Positions 8,680 through 17,232 of a stretch of 64,000 nucleotides of DNA are shown piece by piece. This stretch comes from Burkholderiales bacterium (GTDB lineage Bacteria; Pseudomonadota; Gammaproteobacteria; Burkholderiales; SG8-41), in contig JALHRQ010000001.1 in the NCBI GenBank assembly GCA_022841375.1, positions 548,892-612,891 on the forward strand, read 5' to 3'. How positions within the stretch are numbered: the first letter of the stretch is position 1; each line of letters begins with the position of its first letter. The notes beneath the pieces were generated by a model. The model was not told the DNA's origin. It searched no databases and saw only the letters and a program-made list of their open reading frames with translations. The translations under genes were made by a program, and so were the position numbers.

Positions 8680-10827
8680 TCAGTGCGGCAAACGCCGCAC
8701 CCATTGCTGCAAGGCGTCCCGCAGTTCCTCGACTTCGTGCACCTTGGAAATCAACTGACTGACGCCCGCGGCAGTGGCCTCCGCACGCAAGGTATCGTTG
8801 ACATAACCTGAGACCATGATGACCGGCAAATCCGAATGCGCATTGCGAACCGCCCGCGCGATTTCCACCCCGGTCATCCCGGGCATGTTGAAATCGGTCA
8901 ACATCAGATCAAAGCGAATATTGCCGGCGAGCAATACGGCCAGTGCATCACGTTGCTCAATGTAGGCGCTGACGCGGTAGCCCCAACGTTCCAGCGTCCG
9001 CTTGATCATATAGACCTGCGCTTCATCATCATCGATGTAGAGGATGTGCAGGCCGTGGCCTTCGCCCGCGGCATTCGCAACCCCGTTCTCCGTAAGGGCA
9101 GCCACCTCTTCGTCAGCACGCGGAAAATACAACTCGAAACGGCTGCCCTTGCCCGGTTCGCTGTCGACAAAGATCGCTCCGTGGTGCGCCTGCATGATGC
9201 CGTGAGCGACGGATAAGCCCAATCCGGTGCCCTTGCCTACCGCCTTGGTGGTAAAAAACGGTTCGAATATCCGCCGTAGCGTTGCCCCGTCCATGCCGTG
9301 TCCCGCATCACTGATCACCATGCGCGCATAACGCCCGGGCCGCAGATTGAGACCTTTTTGCATCGTGACCGCATCCAGCGTGACACCTTCCACATGAATG
9401 TCGATGCTGCCGGGCCGGCCTTCCATCGCATGCGCGGCGTTGGCCCCCAGATTCAGCAACACCTGCTGCACCTGGGTTGGATCGGCCAGGATCACCGGCG
9501 TGTCTTCTGAGCATTGAAAATCGATCCGTACGCGCCCCTGCAACGCTGTACGCATCAACCGCACGGATTCCTCCACCACCGGGCCCGGCAACAACGGCCG
9601 GCGCGAAGTGGGTTGGGGCCGGCTGAACGTCAGAATCTGCTGCACCAGATCACGGGCGCGGCTTGCGGCCTTCTGGATTTCTTCAAGACTGACCATGGCC
9701 TGCCAGTTTGAGGCGGCATCCTGACGTGCCAGTTCGACATTGCCCAGAATGGCCCCGAGAATATTGTTGAAGTCATGGGCAATTCCTCCTGCCAGAACAC
9801 CAATCGCCTCCATTTTCTGCGACTCGCGCAATTGCGCCTCTAGCGATGCATGCGCCTGCTCGGCCTTTACACGTTCGGTAATATCCAGAAACGCCCCTTC
9901 GATGCCGGTGATTTGGCAGTCATCATCCAATACCGCCTGGCCGATGACACGAACATTCAGCCTGCGGCGTTTTGCGGTAAAAATCTCCACTTCACAATCC
10001 ATGGGCGTGCCGTTCCGGGCGCAGGCGTTTATCGCCGCGGTGATGATTTCCTGCGATCCCGGGAGATACAACCGAAGTGCTTCGTCCAATGCCGGGACGC
10101 TGCCAACGGGAAAATCGAGAATCGCGCACATCTCGTCCGACCATTTCAGTTCGTTGTGCGGCAAGCGGATGGCCCAGCCGCCCATGTGCACGATCTTGCC
10201 GGCAGTCTGCAGCAGGGCCTGACTTTGGCGCAGTTGTTCTTCGATCAACTTGCGCATGGAAATGTCGCTCACCACTTTGCGGCAGACCCGGTTACCGTCG
10301 CCATCCACCCCAATGGACGCCTCTATCCAGGCTGTGAAGGGGACGCCACCCACTCTCGACAAACGCAGCTCGAACGCTGCCGGTTCGCCGGTCCGGAACA
10401 GGTTCCGGTGCTGCAGGTAATAAGCGTCCGTATTTTCACGGGCGACGAAGCGGCTGAGCGGTTGCCTGACCAGCGCGCTGCGCGCAACACCGAGCAAGGT
10501 TGCACCGGTGAGATTGGCCTCGATGATGAGTCCGACCTCGTCCACCGTGAAATAGCCTACTGGCGCGAGATTGTAGAGATCGAAGTAGCGCGTACGGGAC
10601 GCTTCCAGCGCATCCTGCGACTGGCGCAGTTCCTCATTCTGCAGTTCCAGTTCAATCTGATGCACCTGCAAATCATGAAGCAGGCGTTGCGCAGTGGCAG
10701 GCGGCAGTGTGCTCAGGTCAGGCGACGCCTGTTCTTTACGGTCCCGGGCAATCTTTTCCGCCTTTTTGCGCAACAATTCCACCGGGTCGTCCTCTGTTCC
10801 GTTGCCCTTGGAAGCACCCGGTTTCAA
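8680..10827 (-). CDS. PAS-PAS hybrid histidine kinase with receiver domain
   Basis: 715 residues, soluble: no membrane segment is visible. Order: helical N-terminus ending in a coiled coil (QIELELQNEELRQSQDALE, about 57-80), PAS (about 80-195), PAS (about 205-320), HisKA with GGIAHDFNNILGA (His near 351), a HATPase domain with a GTGLGLSVAHGIM lid, and a C-terminal receiver domain (LYIDDDEAQ, phosphoacceptor LMLTDFNMPG, about 590-710). The start codon overlaps the stop of the CheB-CheR fusion by four bases, so the two are co-translated. It probably senses a cytosolic signal and passes phosphate through its receiver. No output partner is adjacent except the Crp-type regulator. Confidence 0.93.
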   Translation of the reverse strand: MKPGASKGNGTEDDPVELLRKKAEKIARDRKEQASPDLSTLPPATAQRLLHDLQVHQIELELQNEELRQSQDALEASRTRYFDLYNLAPVGYFTVDEVGLIIEANLTGATLLGVARSALVRQPLSRFVARENTDAYYLQHRNLFRTGEPAAFELRLSRVGGVPFTAWIEASIGVDGDGNRVCRKVVSDISMRKLIEEQLRQSQALLQTAGKIVHMGGWAIRLPHNELKWSDEMCAILDFPVGSVPALDEALRLYLPGSQEIITAAINACARNGTPMDCEVEIFTAKRRRLNVRVIGQAVLDDDCQITGIEGAFLDITERVKAEQAHASLEAQLRESQKMEAIGVLAGGIAHDFNNILGAILGNVELARQDAASNWQAMVSLEEIQKAASRARDLVQQILTFSRPQPTSRRPLLPGPVVEESVRLMRTALQGRVRIDFQCSEDTPVILADPTQVQQVLLNLGANAAHAMEGRPGSIDIHVEGVTLDAVTMQKGLNLRPGRYARMVISDAGHGMDGATLRRIFEPFFTTKAVGKGTGLGLSVAHGIMQAHHGAIFVDSEPGKGSRFELYFPRADEEVAALTENGVANAAGEGHGLHILYIDDDEAQVYMIKRTLERWGYRVSAYIEQRDALAVLLAGNIRFDLMLTDFNMPGMTGVEIARAVRNAHSDLPVIMVSGYVNDTLRAEATAAGVSQLISKVHEVEELRDALQQWVRRLPH

Positions 10828-13800
10828 ACAGCCGCCCTTTCCGTGGTTGCGATGGCGTACACCTCCCCGGAATCTTTGACCAATGCAGTGGCCGTCAGCG
10901 ACACGCGCAGGGTCCGGCCATCCTTGGTGACTCGCTCCATCTGATAGGGCTGCAGAATTTCGGCCTGGGACAGTTGGCGGACAATGGTCAGCGCTTGTTC
11001 CCGCCCAGAGGAGGGGATGAGATCACGGATGTTCATGCCCAGCGCTTCGGCCTCACTCCAACCATAAAGCCGGGTGGCGCACGGATTCCAGCTGAGGATT
11101 TTTCCCTCCAGATCCTGCACCACGATGGCATCGCGCGAATCGGTCATGATCGACGCCAAGCGGCGCAGGGACTCGGCTTCCTGCAGCGCATCCCGCGCCT
11201 TTTTCATTTCGGTGATGTCGAAAAAGGTGATCACCGCGCCCTCGATCACATTTTCCAGCGTGCGATAGGGGCGTATGCGCAACACAAACCACTTGCCCAG
11301 CTTGGTTTGCACCTCGATCTCACTGGGAATCAGCGTATCGAGCACCTGCTGCACGTCCTCCACCAGGTGGTTGTAATTCAGCAGGTTGGAGACGATGTGG
11401 CCCACCGGCCGCCCGACATCGGTCGTAATCAGGTTGATCACCAGCGTGATGGCCGGAGTAAAGCGCTGGATGCACAGCTGGTGGTCAACAAAAATCGTGC
11501 CCACGCCGGTGCCGGCGAGCAGATTGTTCATGTCGTTGTTGGCCTGCGAGAGATCAGCCACCTTGCCCTGCAATTCGGCGTTGACGGTGGCCAGTTCCTC
11601 ATTGACCGACTGCAGCTCCTCGCGTGAGGTTTCCAGTTCCTCATTGGTGGATTGCATCTCCTCGTTGATCGACTGCATTTCCTCGTTGGCAGACTTGAGT
11701 TCCTCGTTGGTGGTTTCCAGTTCCTCGGTACTGGATTGGAGGTATTCCTCCTTGTCGCGCAATTCCTGCTGCAGTGCCGCCACCTGTGCATTGATGATTT
11801 TGGCGTCCGCCTTGGTGCCGCTGCGCGTTGCCGCGCCGCCGGCCACCTTGAGGGTTGCGGACGCTGCCGCCGCAGGCTGCAGAATGACCAGAAACAGCGC
11901 TTGCTCATTGGCATCAGTCACTACCGGCCGGACTTTGACATCCACACTGGAGAAATCGCCGTTGGTCTTGACGCGGACACCCACGTGGGACGCCAGTTCT
12001 TTTTTTGCCGCGGCTTTGTGCAATAGCGTGGTCAATGCCGGGCGCAATCCCTGACGGGCCATTTTCAGAATGTTCAGTCCGGCCTCACCCGCCGCCGGCT
12101 CCAGATACTGGCCGGTGCGCCCATGCAGGTAGAGAATATCGCCACGGTCATTGACCAGCGCGCCGGCCACGGCGTACTGCTGGAGCAATGTCCGCTCGGT
12201 CAGTTCACGCAACTGCGCACCGGTTTCGCCCAGGGATTTCCCGATCTTGCGCCGGTCGATTCCGCCGCCTGTTACCGGCGGAAGAAACCGCGCCAGGCTC
12301 AGGCGTTGCGGCACCCCTTCGTCCTTGCGCTGATAGATCTTCGCGCTGCGATTAAGCGTGGCAAAGAGATCCAGATGGTCACCGATCGACTCGGAAGACC
12401 CCAGAAACAGGATCCCTCCGGGATTCAGCGCATAGTGGAACAGCGGCAGCAGTTTCTTGTGCAGTTCCGGCCCCATGTAGATCAGCAGATTGCGGCAACT
12501 GATCAGGTCAAGTCTGGAAAAGGGCGGGTCCTTGATCACGTCCTGCTCGGAAAAAACCAGTATGTCGCGAATCAGTTTGTTGATGCGAAAAAAACCGCCG
12601 CCCGGTTCTTCGGTGAAATAACGCGCCAGCCGTTCGGCCGAAATATCAGCGGCGATACTGGCGGGGTAGATGCCGGCGCGGGCTTGTTCAATGGCGCGGC
12701 TGTCGATATCGGTCGCGAACACGATCAGCTTCAAGCTGGTCTTCAGCGCGTCCATCCGCTCCTGCAGCAGGATGGCGATGGAGTAGGCTTCCTCGCCGGT
12801 GGAACAGCCAGTCACCCAAACCCGTATCGTCGCCCCTGCGGGCTTGTTCGACAGCAGGCGGACAATGGCCTCATCCTCCAGCGCCTTGAAGGCTTCCGGA
12901 TCGCGGAAGAAATTGGTGACACCGATCAGCAGATCGTGGAACAGCGCCTCCACTTCGAGGGGGTTCTTGCGCATGAAATTGATGTAGTCGTCCACCTGCT
13001 CGATCTGATGGACGGCCATGCGTCGCTCGATGCGGCGATTGATGGTTTGCTGCTTGTAGCGCGAAAAATCGTGTCCGGTCTGCGCCCGCAACAGCACAAA
13101 TATTTTTTTCAGTGTCTCATCGACCTTGAGGCCGGAGGTAGAAAATCTTTCGCGGGCCTTCCCGAATGCATGGCGGACATAGGTAATCAGTTGTGCCGGC
13201 ATTTCGGCCGGCGGCAGCACAAAATCCACCATGCCGGTGGCCACCGCGCTGCGCGGCATGCCGTCGTAATGGGTGGATTCGAAATCCTGCGCCATCACCA
13301 TGCCGCCTTCACCCTTGATCGCGCGCACACCCTGGGTGCCATCGCTGCCGGTGCCGGAGAGCACGATGCCAATCGCAAGCGCGTGCTGATCCTGCGCCAG
13401 CGAACGGAAAAAAAAGTCGATGGGCAGGCGCTGCCCGCGCGGCGCGGTCGGCTCCAGCAACTGCAGTGCGCCGTTGAGGAAGGCCATATCGTGGTTGGGC
13501 GGGATGATGTAAGTGCAATCCGGTTTCACCACCATCCCGTCCTCGACCTCAAACACCTGCATCCGGGTGTAGCGGCGGATCAACTCGGTGAGCATGCTTT
13601 TATGGTCAGGAGCAAGATGTTGCACAATGACAAAAGCCATGCCACTGCCACTGCCACTGCCACTGGCATTAGGGATTGCCGAAAAAAACGCTTCGAATGC
13701 TGCGAGGCCGCCGGCCGAGGCGCCGATACCGACAATGGGGAAACCCGCGCCGGCCGGCACCACCGGCTCCTGCGCCGCAATTGCCGGGGCAGCGGGCTTG

Positions 13801-13856
13801 GCCATTGATGATTTCAGGGCGGGTTTTTTGGGTGAAGGTTTTTTTGGGTTGGCCAT
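10824..13856 (-). CDS. CheB-CheR-coiled-coil-PAS fusion protein
   Basis: 1010 residues combining a chemoreceptor methylesterase and methyltransferase. CheB (about 38-228) shows GIGASAGG with the catalytic Ser near 47, QHLAPDHKSML and GTGSDGTQG. CheR (about 235-505) shows NRRIERRM, TNFFRDPEAF and the SAM site TGCSTGEEAYSIA. A long heptad coiled coil (about 685-765) repeats NEELxSxNEEMQS units, followed by two PAS domains (about 770-880 and 890-1005). Such fusions are known outside classical chemotaxis operons and pair with PAS kinases. No receptor or CheA is nearby. A four-copy GCCACT repeat at 13641-13664 encodes a Ser-Gly tract in CheB. Confidence 0.95.
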   Translation of the reverse strand: MANPKKPSPKKPALKSSMAKPAAPAIAAQEPVVPAGAGFPIVGIGASAGGLAAFEAFFSAIPNASGSGSGSGMAFVIVQHLAPDHKSMLTELIRRYTRMQVFEVEDGMVVKPDCTYIIPPNHDMAFLNGALQLLEPTAPRGQRLPIDFFFRSLAQDQHALAIGIVLSGTGSDGTQGVRAIKGEGGMVMAQDFESTHYDGMPRSAVATGMVDFVLPPAEMPAQLITYVRHAFGKARERFSTSGLKVDETLKKIFVLLRAQTGHDFSRYKQQTINRRIERRMAVHQIEQVDDYINFMRKNPLEVEALFHDLLIGVTNFFRDPEAFKALEDEAIVRLLSNKPAGATIRVWVTGCSTGEEAYSIAILLQERMDALKTSLKLIVFATDIDSRAIEQARAGIYPASIAADISAERLARYFTEEPGGGFFRINKLIRDILVFSEQDVIKDPPFSRLDLISCRNLLIYMGPELHKKLLPLFHYALNPGGILFLGSSESIGDHLDLFATLNRSAKIYQRKDEGVPQRLSLARFLPPVTGGGIDRRKIGKSLGETGAQLRELTERTLLQQYAVAGALVNDRGDILYLHGRTGQYLEPAAGEAGLNILKMARQGLRPALTTLLHKAAAKKELASHVGVRVKTNGDFSSVDVKVRPVVTDANEQALFLVILQPAAAASATLKVAGGAATRSGTKADAKIINAQVAALQQELRDKEEYLQSSTEELETTNEELKSANEEMQSINEEMQSTNEELETSREELQSVNEELATVNAELQGKVADLSQANNDMNNLLAGTGVGTIFVDHQLCIQRFTPAITLVINLITTDVGRPVGHIVSNLLNYNHLVEDVQQVLDTLIPSEIEVQTKLGKWFVLRIRPYRTLENVIEGAVITFFDITEMKKARDALQEAESLRRLASIMTDSRDAIVVQDLEGKILSWNPCATRLYGWSEAEALGMNIRDLIPSSGREQALTIVRQLSQAEILQPYQMERVTKDGRTLRVSLTATALVKDSGEVYAIATTERAAV
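13641..13664. repeat. Hexanucleotide repeat (GCCACT)4 inside cheB-cheR
   Basis: Four perfect tandem copies of a 6-base unit in the coding sequence. In the minus-strand frame it encodes alternating Ser and Gly (about residues 65-72), in a loop region between the CheB active-site Ser and the QHLAPDH motif. Slippage would add or remove two residues without shifting the frame. Confidence 0.8.
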
Positions 13857-13981
13857 AAATTAATATCAATCAGACTGAAGCGCGCAATCATCAATGACCA
13901 AGTCGGTCGCGCACCCGGACCTCCTCATGCCTGCATTTGCCAATGCTGCGCCCCGTGCGTCCCGCGAAGGGATACTGGCAA

Positions 13982-14725
13982 TTACGTATGACGGTTCGTG
14001 GTTGCCTTGAGCCGGAGATGATCCGGCAGCAGACGATCGAACTCTTTTTTTACAACGGCGTAACACTCGCATACGCGTTTTTCCAGCTGTGGACGATCCA
14101 GCACGGTAATTTTGCCGCGACTGTAATGAATCAATCCATTAGCCTGCAACTTGCCGGCCGCCTCGGTTACCCATTCCCGGCGCACGCCGAGCATGTTTGC
14201 AATCAACTCCTGCGTCATGGACAGTACATTGCCCGGCAAGCGGTCCATGCTCATCAACAGCCAGCGGCATAGTTGCTGTTCGACCGTATGGTGCCGGTTG
14301 CAAGCGGCGGTCTGCGACATCTGCGTCAGCAAGGCCTGCGTGAACCGCAGTGCCAGGTGCTGCAAAGGACCGCCCATTGCAAATTCACGTTTCATCACGC
14401 TCGCCTTGAGGCGATAGCCATAACCGGAGCTTTGCACCACCGCCCGGCTCGGGGTGGTATCGCCACCCATGAACAGGGAAATGCCGACCAACCCTTCGTT
14501 GCCGGTGACCGCGATCTCCGCCGAAGAACCATTTTCCAGGACATAGAGCAAGGAGACGATGCTGGTCGTCGGAAAATACAGATAAGCCATCGTTCTGCCG
14601 GACTCACAAATCGCCCATCCCAGTGGCATCGGGATAAGTTCCAGTGCAGGAAGCAGGCGCGCGTAAACATCTGCGGGCAGGGCGGCCAGCAGATGATTTT
14701 GCAAAGGGGTATGTGGCGAGGTCAT
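13982..14725 (-). CDS. Crp/Fnr family transcriptional regulator
   Basis: 247 residues. An N-terminal cyclic-nucleotide-binding-like beta-barrel domain (about 25-130; AYLYFPTTSIVSLLYVLENG is recognisable) is followed by a winged-helix domain. Its recognition region reads LSMTQELIANMLGVRREWVTEAAGKLQ (about 168-195). No Fnr-type N-terminal cysteine cluster is seen, so a 4Fe-4S sensor is unlikely, and the canonical cAMP-contact residues are not obvious. It is co-directional with and 125 bases upstream of the CheB-CheR gene. An upstream palindrome (14857-14866) could be its own operator. Confidence 0.88.
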   Translation of the reverse strand: MTSPHTPLQNHLLAALPADVYARLLPALELIPMPLGWAICESGRTMAYLYFPTTSIVSLLYVLENGSSAEIAVTGNEGLVGISLFMGGDTTPSRAVVQSSGYGYRLKASVMKREFAMGGPLQHLALRFTQALLTQMSQTAACNRHHTVEQQLCRWLLMSMDRLPGNVLSMTQELIANMLGVRREWVTEAAGKLQANGLIHYSRGKITVLDRPQLEKRVCECYAVVKKEFDRLLPDHLRLKATTNRHT

Positions 14726-14775
14726 GGCCTACTCCCTTTTGGGCAGAGGCGCGCAATCAACAAGAGGAGAAACGG

Positions 14776-14871
14776 ATGGATACCGAAGTAAACAGAATAC
14801 GGAAACAGAGCACAGATAACGCTACGATGATTACGCTTCATCTTACTCCCTATGTACGCTATAGCGCATAG
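14776..14871 (+). CDS. Possible small protein (31 aa)
   Basis: An ATG preceded by GAGGAG at an ideal distance opens a 31-codon frame (MDTEVNRIRKQSTDNATMIT...VRYSA). It is antisense to no gene and lies in the upstream region of the Crp/Fnr-type regulator. It could be a leader peptide, a real small protein or chance. No family is recognised, and it has no hydrophobic segment. Confidence 0.25.
   Translation: MDTEVNRIRKQSTDNATMITLHLTPYVRYSA
14857..14866. promoter_or_regulatory. Palindrome CGCTATAGCG, candidate operator
   Basis: A perfect 10-bp palindrome about 130 bases upstream of the Crp/Fnr-type regulator start. Regulators of this fold bind two-fold symmetric sites and often autoregulate, so an operator is possible. 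This is inference from position and symmetry only. Confidence 0.25.
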
Positions 14872-15037
14872 TCAAATATCACCGCCCGATGCCCTGCTTC
14901 AGAATTACCGCCACCTGATGTCACTGGAAACAGCGAAAACGGTTGAGTGAGGGCCATGAATTTTTTCAAGCATTTGATTTAATTGATTTATTATTTTTTA
15001 CTCTCGGCGCGCAAGATCAACCCCGGCTTCCTGCCCA

Positions 15038-16072
15038 CTATGACGACGCCGAAGCCGCCGCCGAACGCTCCAGCGCAAAAACCCCGGCCAGCAGCTCATA
15101 TGAGCGCAGTCGCGAGTCGTAGTCCCCGGTAATGGTGATCACCATCAATTCATCTGCTTCGAATTCCGTCCTGATCGCCATCAGCTGCTGTTTGACGGCG
15201 TCCGGCGTGCCGAGCACAACGCGCCGGCGTTGCTGGGCAATGCGCTGGCGGTCGATGTCGGTGTACGGATAACGCTCCGCTTCCTCCAGCGTCGGCACCG
15301 GCGCATTGACGCCGTAATCCATGTTCAGCCTTCTCAGGTCTATGCTTTGCGCCAGCCGCTCGGCCTGCGCCTGGGTTTCCGCGCAGATCACGAACACGCA
15401 GACCATGGCCTGCGGCTGCGGTTCGCGCGGCGACGGCTGGTAACGCCGTTTGTAATCGCGCATCACCGCATCACCGCCGCGCGCGCTGATGAAATGCGCG
15501 AAGGCAAACCGCAACCCGAGCTGCGCCGCCAGCGCACCGCTGTAATCGGAAGAACCCAGCAGATAAATCTGCGGACTGGTAGCCCCCGCCGGTTGCGCCT
15601 TGACCGGGCGGAACGGGTGATCATCGGGCATGTCGTCGTCAAGGAATGCCGCGAGGTATTGCACCTGGTCCGGAAAATCGTCAGCCGAGGGATAACGCCC
15701 CTGCCCCATCGCCATCGCCGTCGCCTGGTCGCCGCCGGGTGCCCTGCCGATGCCGAGGTCGATGCGTCCCGGAAACAGCGCTTCGAGCATGCGGAACTGC
15801 TCGGCGATTTTCAGCGGACTGTAATACGGCAGCAGCACGCCGCCGGTGCCGACACGGATGGTTGAGGTCGCCGCGGCCAGCCGCGTGATCAGGATCTCCG
15901 GACACGGGTCGGCCAGCGCCATGATCGAGTGATGTTCGGCACACCAGTAGCGGTAATAGCCCAACTCCTCAGCCGCCTGCGCGAGACGAAGGGTCTGCTG
16001 GATCGCCTGCTGCGGCGTATGACCGCTGATGATCGGCGACTGATCGAGAACGCTGAGTTTTATGTTTTGCAT
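15038..16072 (-). CDS. Luciferase-like flavin-dependent monooxygenase
   Basis: 344 residues, a single-domain TIM-barrel enzyme of the bacterial luciferase-like superfamily. The start MQNIKLSVLDQSPIISGHTPQ and the motifs YRYWCAEHHSIMALADPCPEI, GTGGVLLPYYSPLKIAEQF and FPGRIDLGIGRAPGGDQAT are typical of the MsnO8-type subgroup that uses reduced FMN. The physiological substrate is unknown. It appears monocistronic and is bounded upstream by the CACAGAG inverted-repeat element. Confidence 0.9.
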   Translation of the reverse strand: MQNIKLSVLDQSPIISGHTPQQAIQQTLRLAQAAEELGYYRYWCAEHHSIMALADPCPEILITRLAAATSTIRVGTGGVLLPYYSPLKIAEQFRMLEALFPGRIDLGIGRAPGGDQATAMAMGQGRYPSADDFPDQVQYLAAFLDDDMPDDHPFRPVKAQPAGATSPQIYLLGSSDYSGALAAQLGLRFAFAHFISARGGDAVMRDYKRRYQPSPREPQPQAMVCVFVICAETQAQAERLAQSIDLRRLNMDYGVNAPVPTLEEAERYPYTDIDRQRIAQQRRRVVLGTPDAVKQQLMAIRTEFEADELMVITITGDYDSRLRSYELLAGVFALERSAAASASS

Positions 16073-16083
16073 GAGGGCTTCAG

Positions 16084-16268
16084 GTCAAAAACTTTTTAAG
16101 TCAAAACCTTTTTAAGTCAAAACCTTTTTAGCCACAGAGGTCACAGAGAACACAGAGAAAAGCAAAGTCAAATACATGACCACAAAAGAAGTTACTTTCC
16201 AAAAGCCCAGACTTCCGGTTTTGTTCTTCTCTGTGGCCTCTGTGTCCTCTGTGGCTGCCGTTGATTTT
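16084..16268. repeat. CACAGAG inverted-repeat element, copy 1
   Basis: The left arm (16131-16159) is GCCACAGAGG followed by two more CACAGAG units. The right arm (about 16224-16255) is its near-exact reverse complement. The central bases (16160-16222) are unrelated to those of copy 2 at 55488-55660. The left flank has three tandem copies of a 16-bp unit (GTCAAAACCTTTTTAA type, 16084-16130); the right flank has TTGATTTTA. The shared ends across both copies, including AAAACCTTTTTAGCCACAGAGG, show that this is a dispersed element. It separates two minus-strand genes and carries no convincing gene. Confidence 0.85.
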
Positions 16269-16278
16269 AAAAGCATCT

Positions 16279-17232
16279 TTATTCCGAACCGCGGATAAAC
16301 GCGTCGAGCACACCGCACCAGCCCAGCGCCAGATTGGTGCGGTTATAACCGCCGCCGCCGAATCCCATGATGCGGCCCTGGCACATTTCGTTGGCCAGCA
16401 CGCACAGCCGCCGCGCGGCATGGGCGTGCGTTTCCGGCGTGTACTGCAGATGCGCCAGCGGATCGCCGGCGATGCTGTCGGCCCCGGCCTGGAATACGAT
16501 GAACTCGGGTTTGTGTGCACGCAGATGTGCTTCCACACGTTCCCACTCCGCCATGAATTCGGCATTGCCCGCACCCGGCTTCATCGGAATGTTCAGCTTG
16601 AGTCCCGCGCCCGCACCCTTGCCGCGTTCGGTTTCAGCCCCGGTGCCGGGATACAGAAAACGCCCGTCCTCATGAATGTCGGCATAAACCAGGTCGGCAT
16701 CGGATTCGTACGGGTAATACAGTCCGTCGCCATGATGCACGTCGATATCAACATAGGCCACGCGCCGGATCCCGTATTGCGAACGCAGCGTATCGATCAC
16801 CACGCCGCAGTCATTGAACACACAAAAACCGGCCGCATTGTCGCGTGAGGCATGATGGAGCCCGCCGATGGGCTGGAAGGTGCGCAGCACTTCACCGGCC
16901 ATGATGCGCGCCAGGCCATCCAGCGCAGCCCCGACAACATGCGCGCTGGCTTCATAGACGCCGGGAAACGCCGGGGTGTCGCCGTAATCGATCGAACCGT
17001 GGCCCAGATCCGACAACTGATGAACACGCTGCACGTGTTCTTCACCATGGAAACGCGCGATCTCCCCGGCACTGGCTGCGCGCGAACCCGATAGCGCTGC
17101 CGACTTGTCAAGCTTCTGGTTGGTCGCTTCCCGCCAGAATGCATTCTGCCGGTCGGTACCCCAAGGATGTCCATCGGGGAAACCGTAACGACCCAGTGCC
17201 TCGTCCACATACAACAACACTTCTGATTTCAT
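16279..17232 (-). CDS. Histone deacetylase family protein (class II-like amidohydrolase)
   Basis: 317 residues of the arginase/deacetylase fold. Zinc- and active-site motifs are present: the HH pair in GLHHASRDNAAGFCVFND, YVDIDVHHGDG, the third metal aspartate in QAGADS and GFGGGGYN near the C-terminus. Bacterial members deacetylate acetylpolyamines or other small amides, and the true substrate here is unknown. The start codon overlaps the stop of the polysaccharide deacetylase gene by four bases, so the two are translated together. Confidence 0.93.
   Translation of the reverse strand: MKSEVLLYVDEALGRYGFPDGHPWGTDRQNAFWREATNQKLDKSAALSGSRAASAGEIARFHGEEHVQRVHQLSDLGHGSIDYGDTPAFPGVYEASAHVVGAALDGLARIMAGEVLRTFQPIGGLHHASRDNAAGFCVFNDCGVVIDTLRSQYGIRRVAYVDIDVHHGDGLYYPYESDADLVYADIHEDGRFLYPGTGAETERGKGAGAGLKLNIPMKPGAGNAEFMAEWERVEAHLRAHKPEFIVFQAGADSIAGDPLAHLQYTPETHAHAARRLCVLANEMCQGRIMGFGGGGYNRTNLALGWCGVLDAFIRGSE

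Larger units (their letters stand above)
14726..15037. other. 312-bp intergenic region with possible small ORF
   Basis: Between the Crp/Fnr-type gene and the monooxygenase gene, both on the minus strand. It holds a small plus-strand ORF with a good ribosome-binding site (14776-14871), a perfect 10-bp palindrome CGCTATAGCG (14857-14866) and a very AT-rich stretch near 14965-15000 (AATTGATTTATTATTTTTTA). No RNA gene or terminator hairpin was recognised. Confidence 0.6.

Noticed and set aside
12123-13808. A 561-codon plus-strand frame antisense to the CheB-CheR gene.
   Set aside because: The minus-strand gene has complete CheB, CheR and PAS motifs; the opposite frame shows only composition-driven His/Arg/Gly-rich sequence and no domain.
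16131-16255. The CACAGAG arms considered as a CRISPR array.
   Set aside because: Units are 7-9 bp with no regular 25-40 bp spacers, arranged as an inverted repeat, and no cas genes are present.
16112-16318. A short minus-strand frame inside the inverted-repeat element (TAATEDTEATEKN and SVFSVTSVAKK).
   Set aside because: The peptide is produced by the CACAGAG repeats themselves; similar repeat-made peptides occur in many genomes and are not genes.
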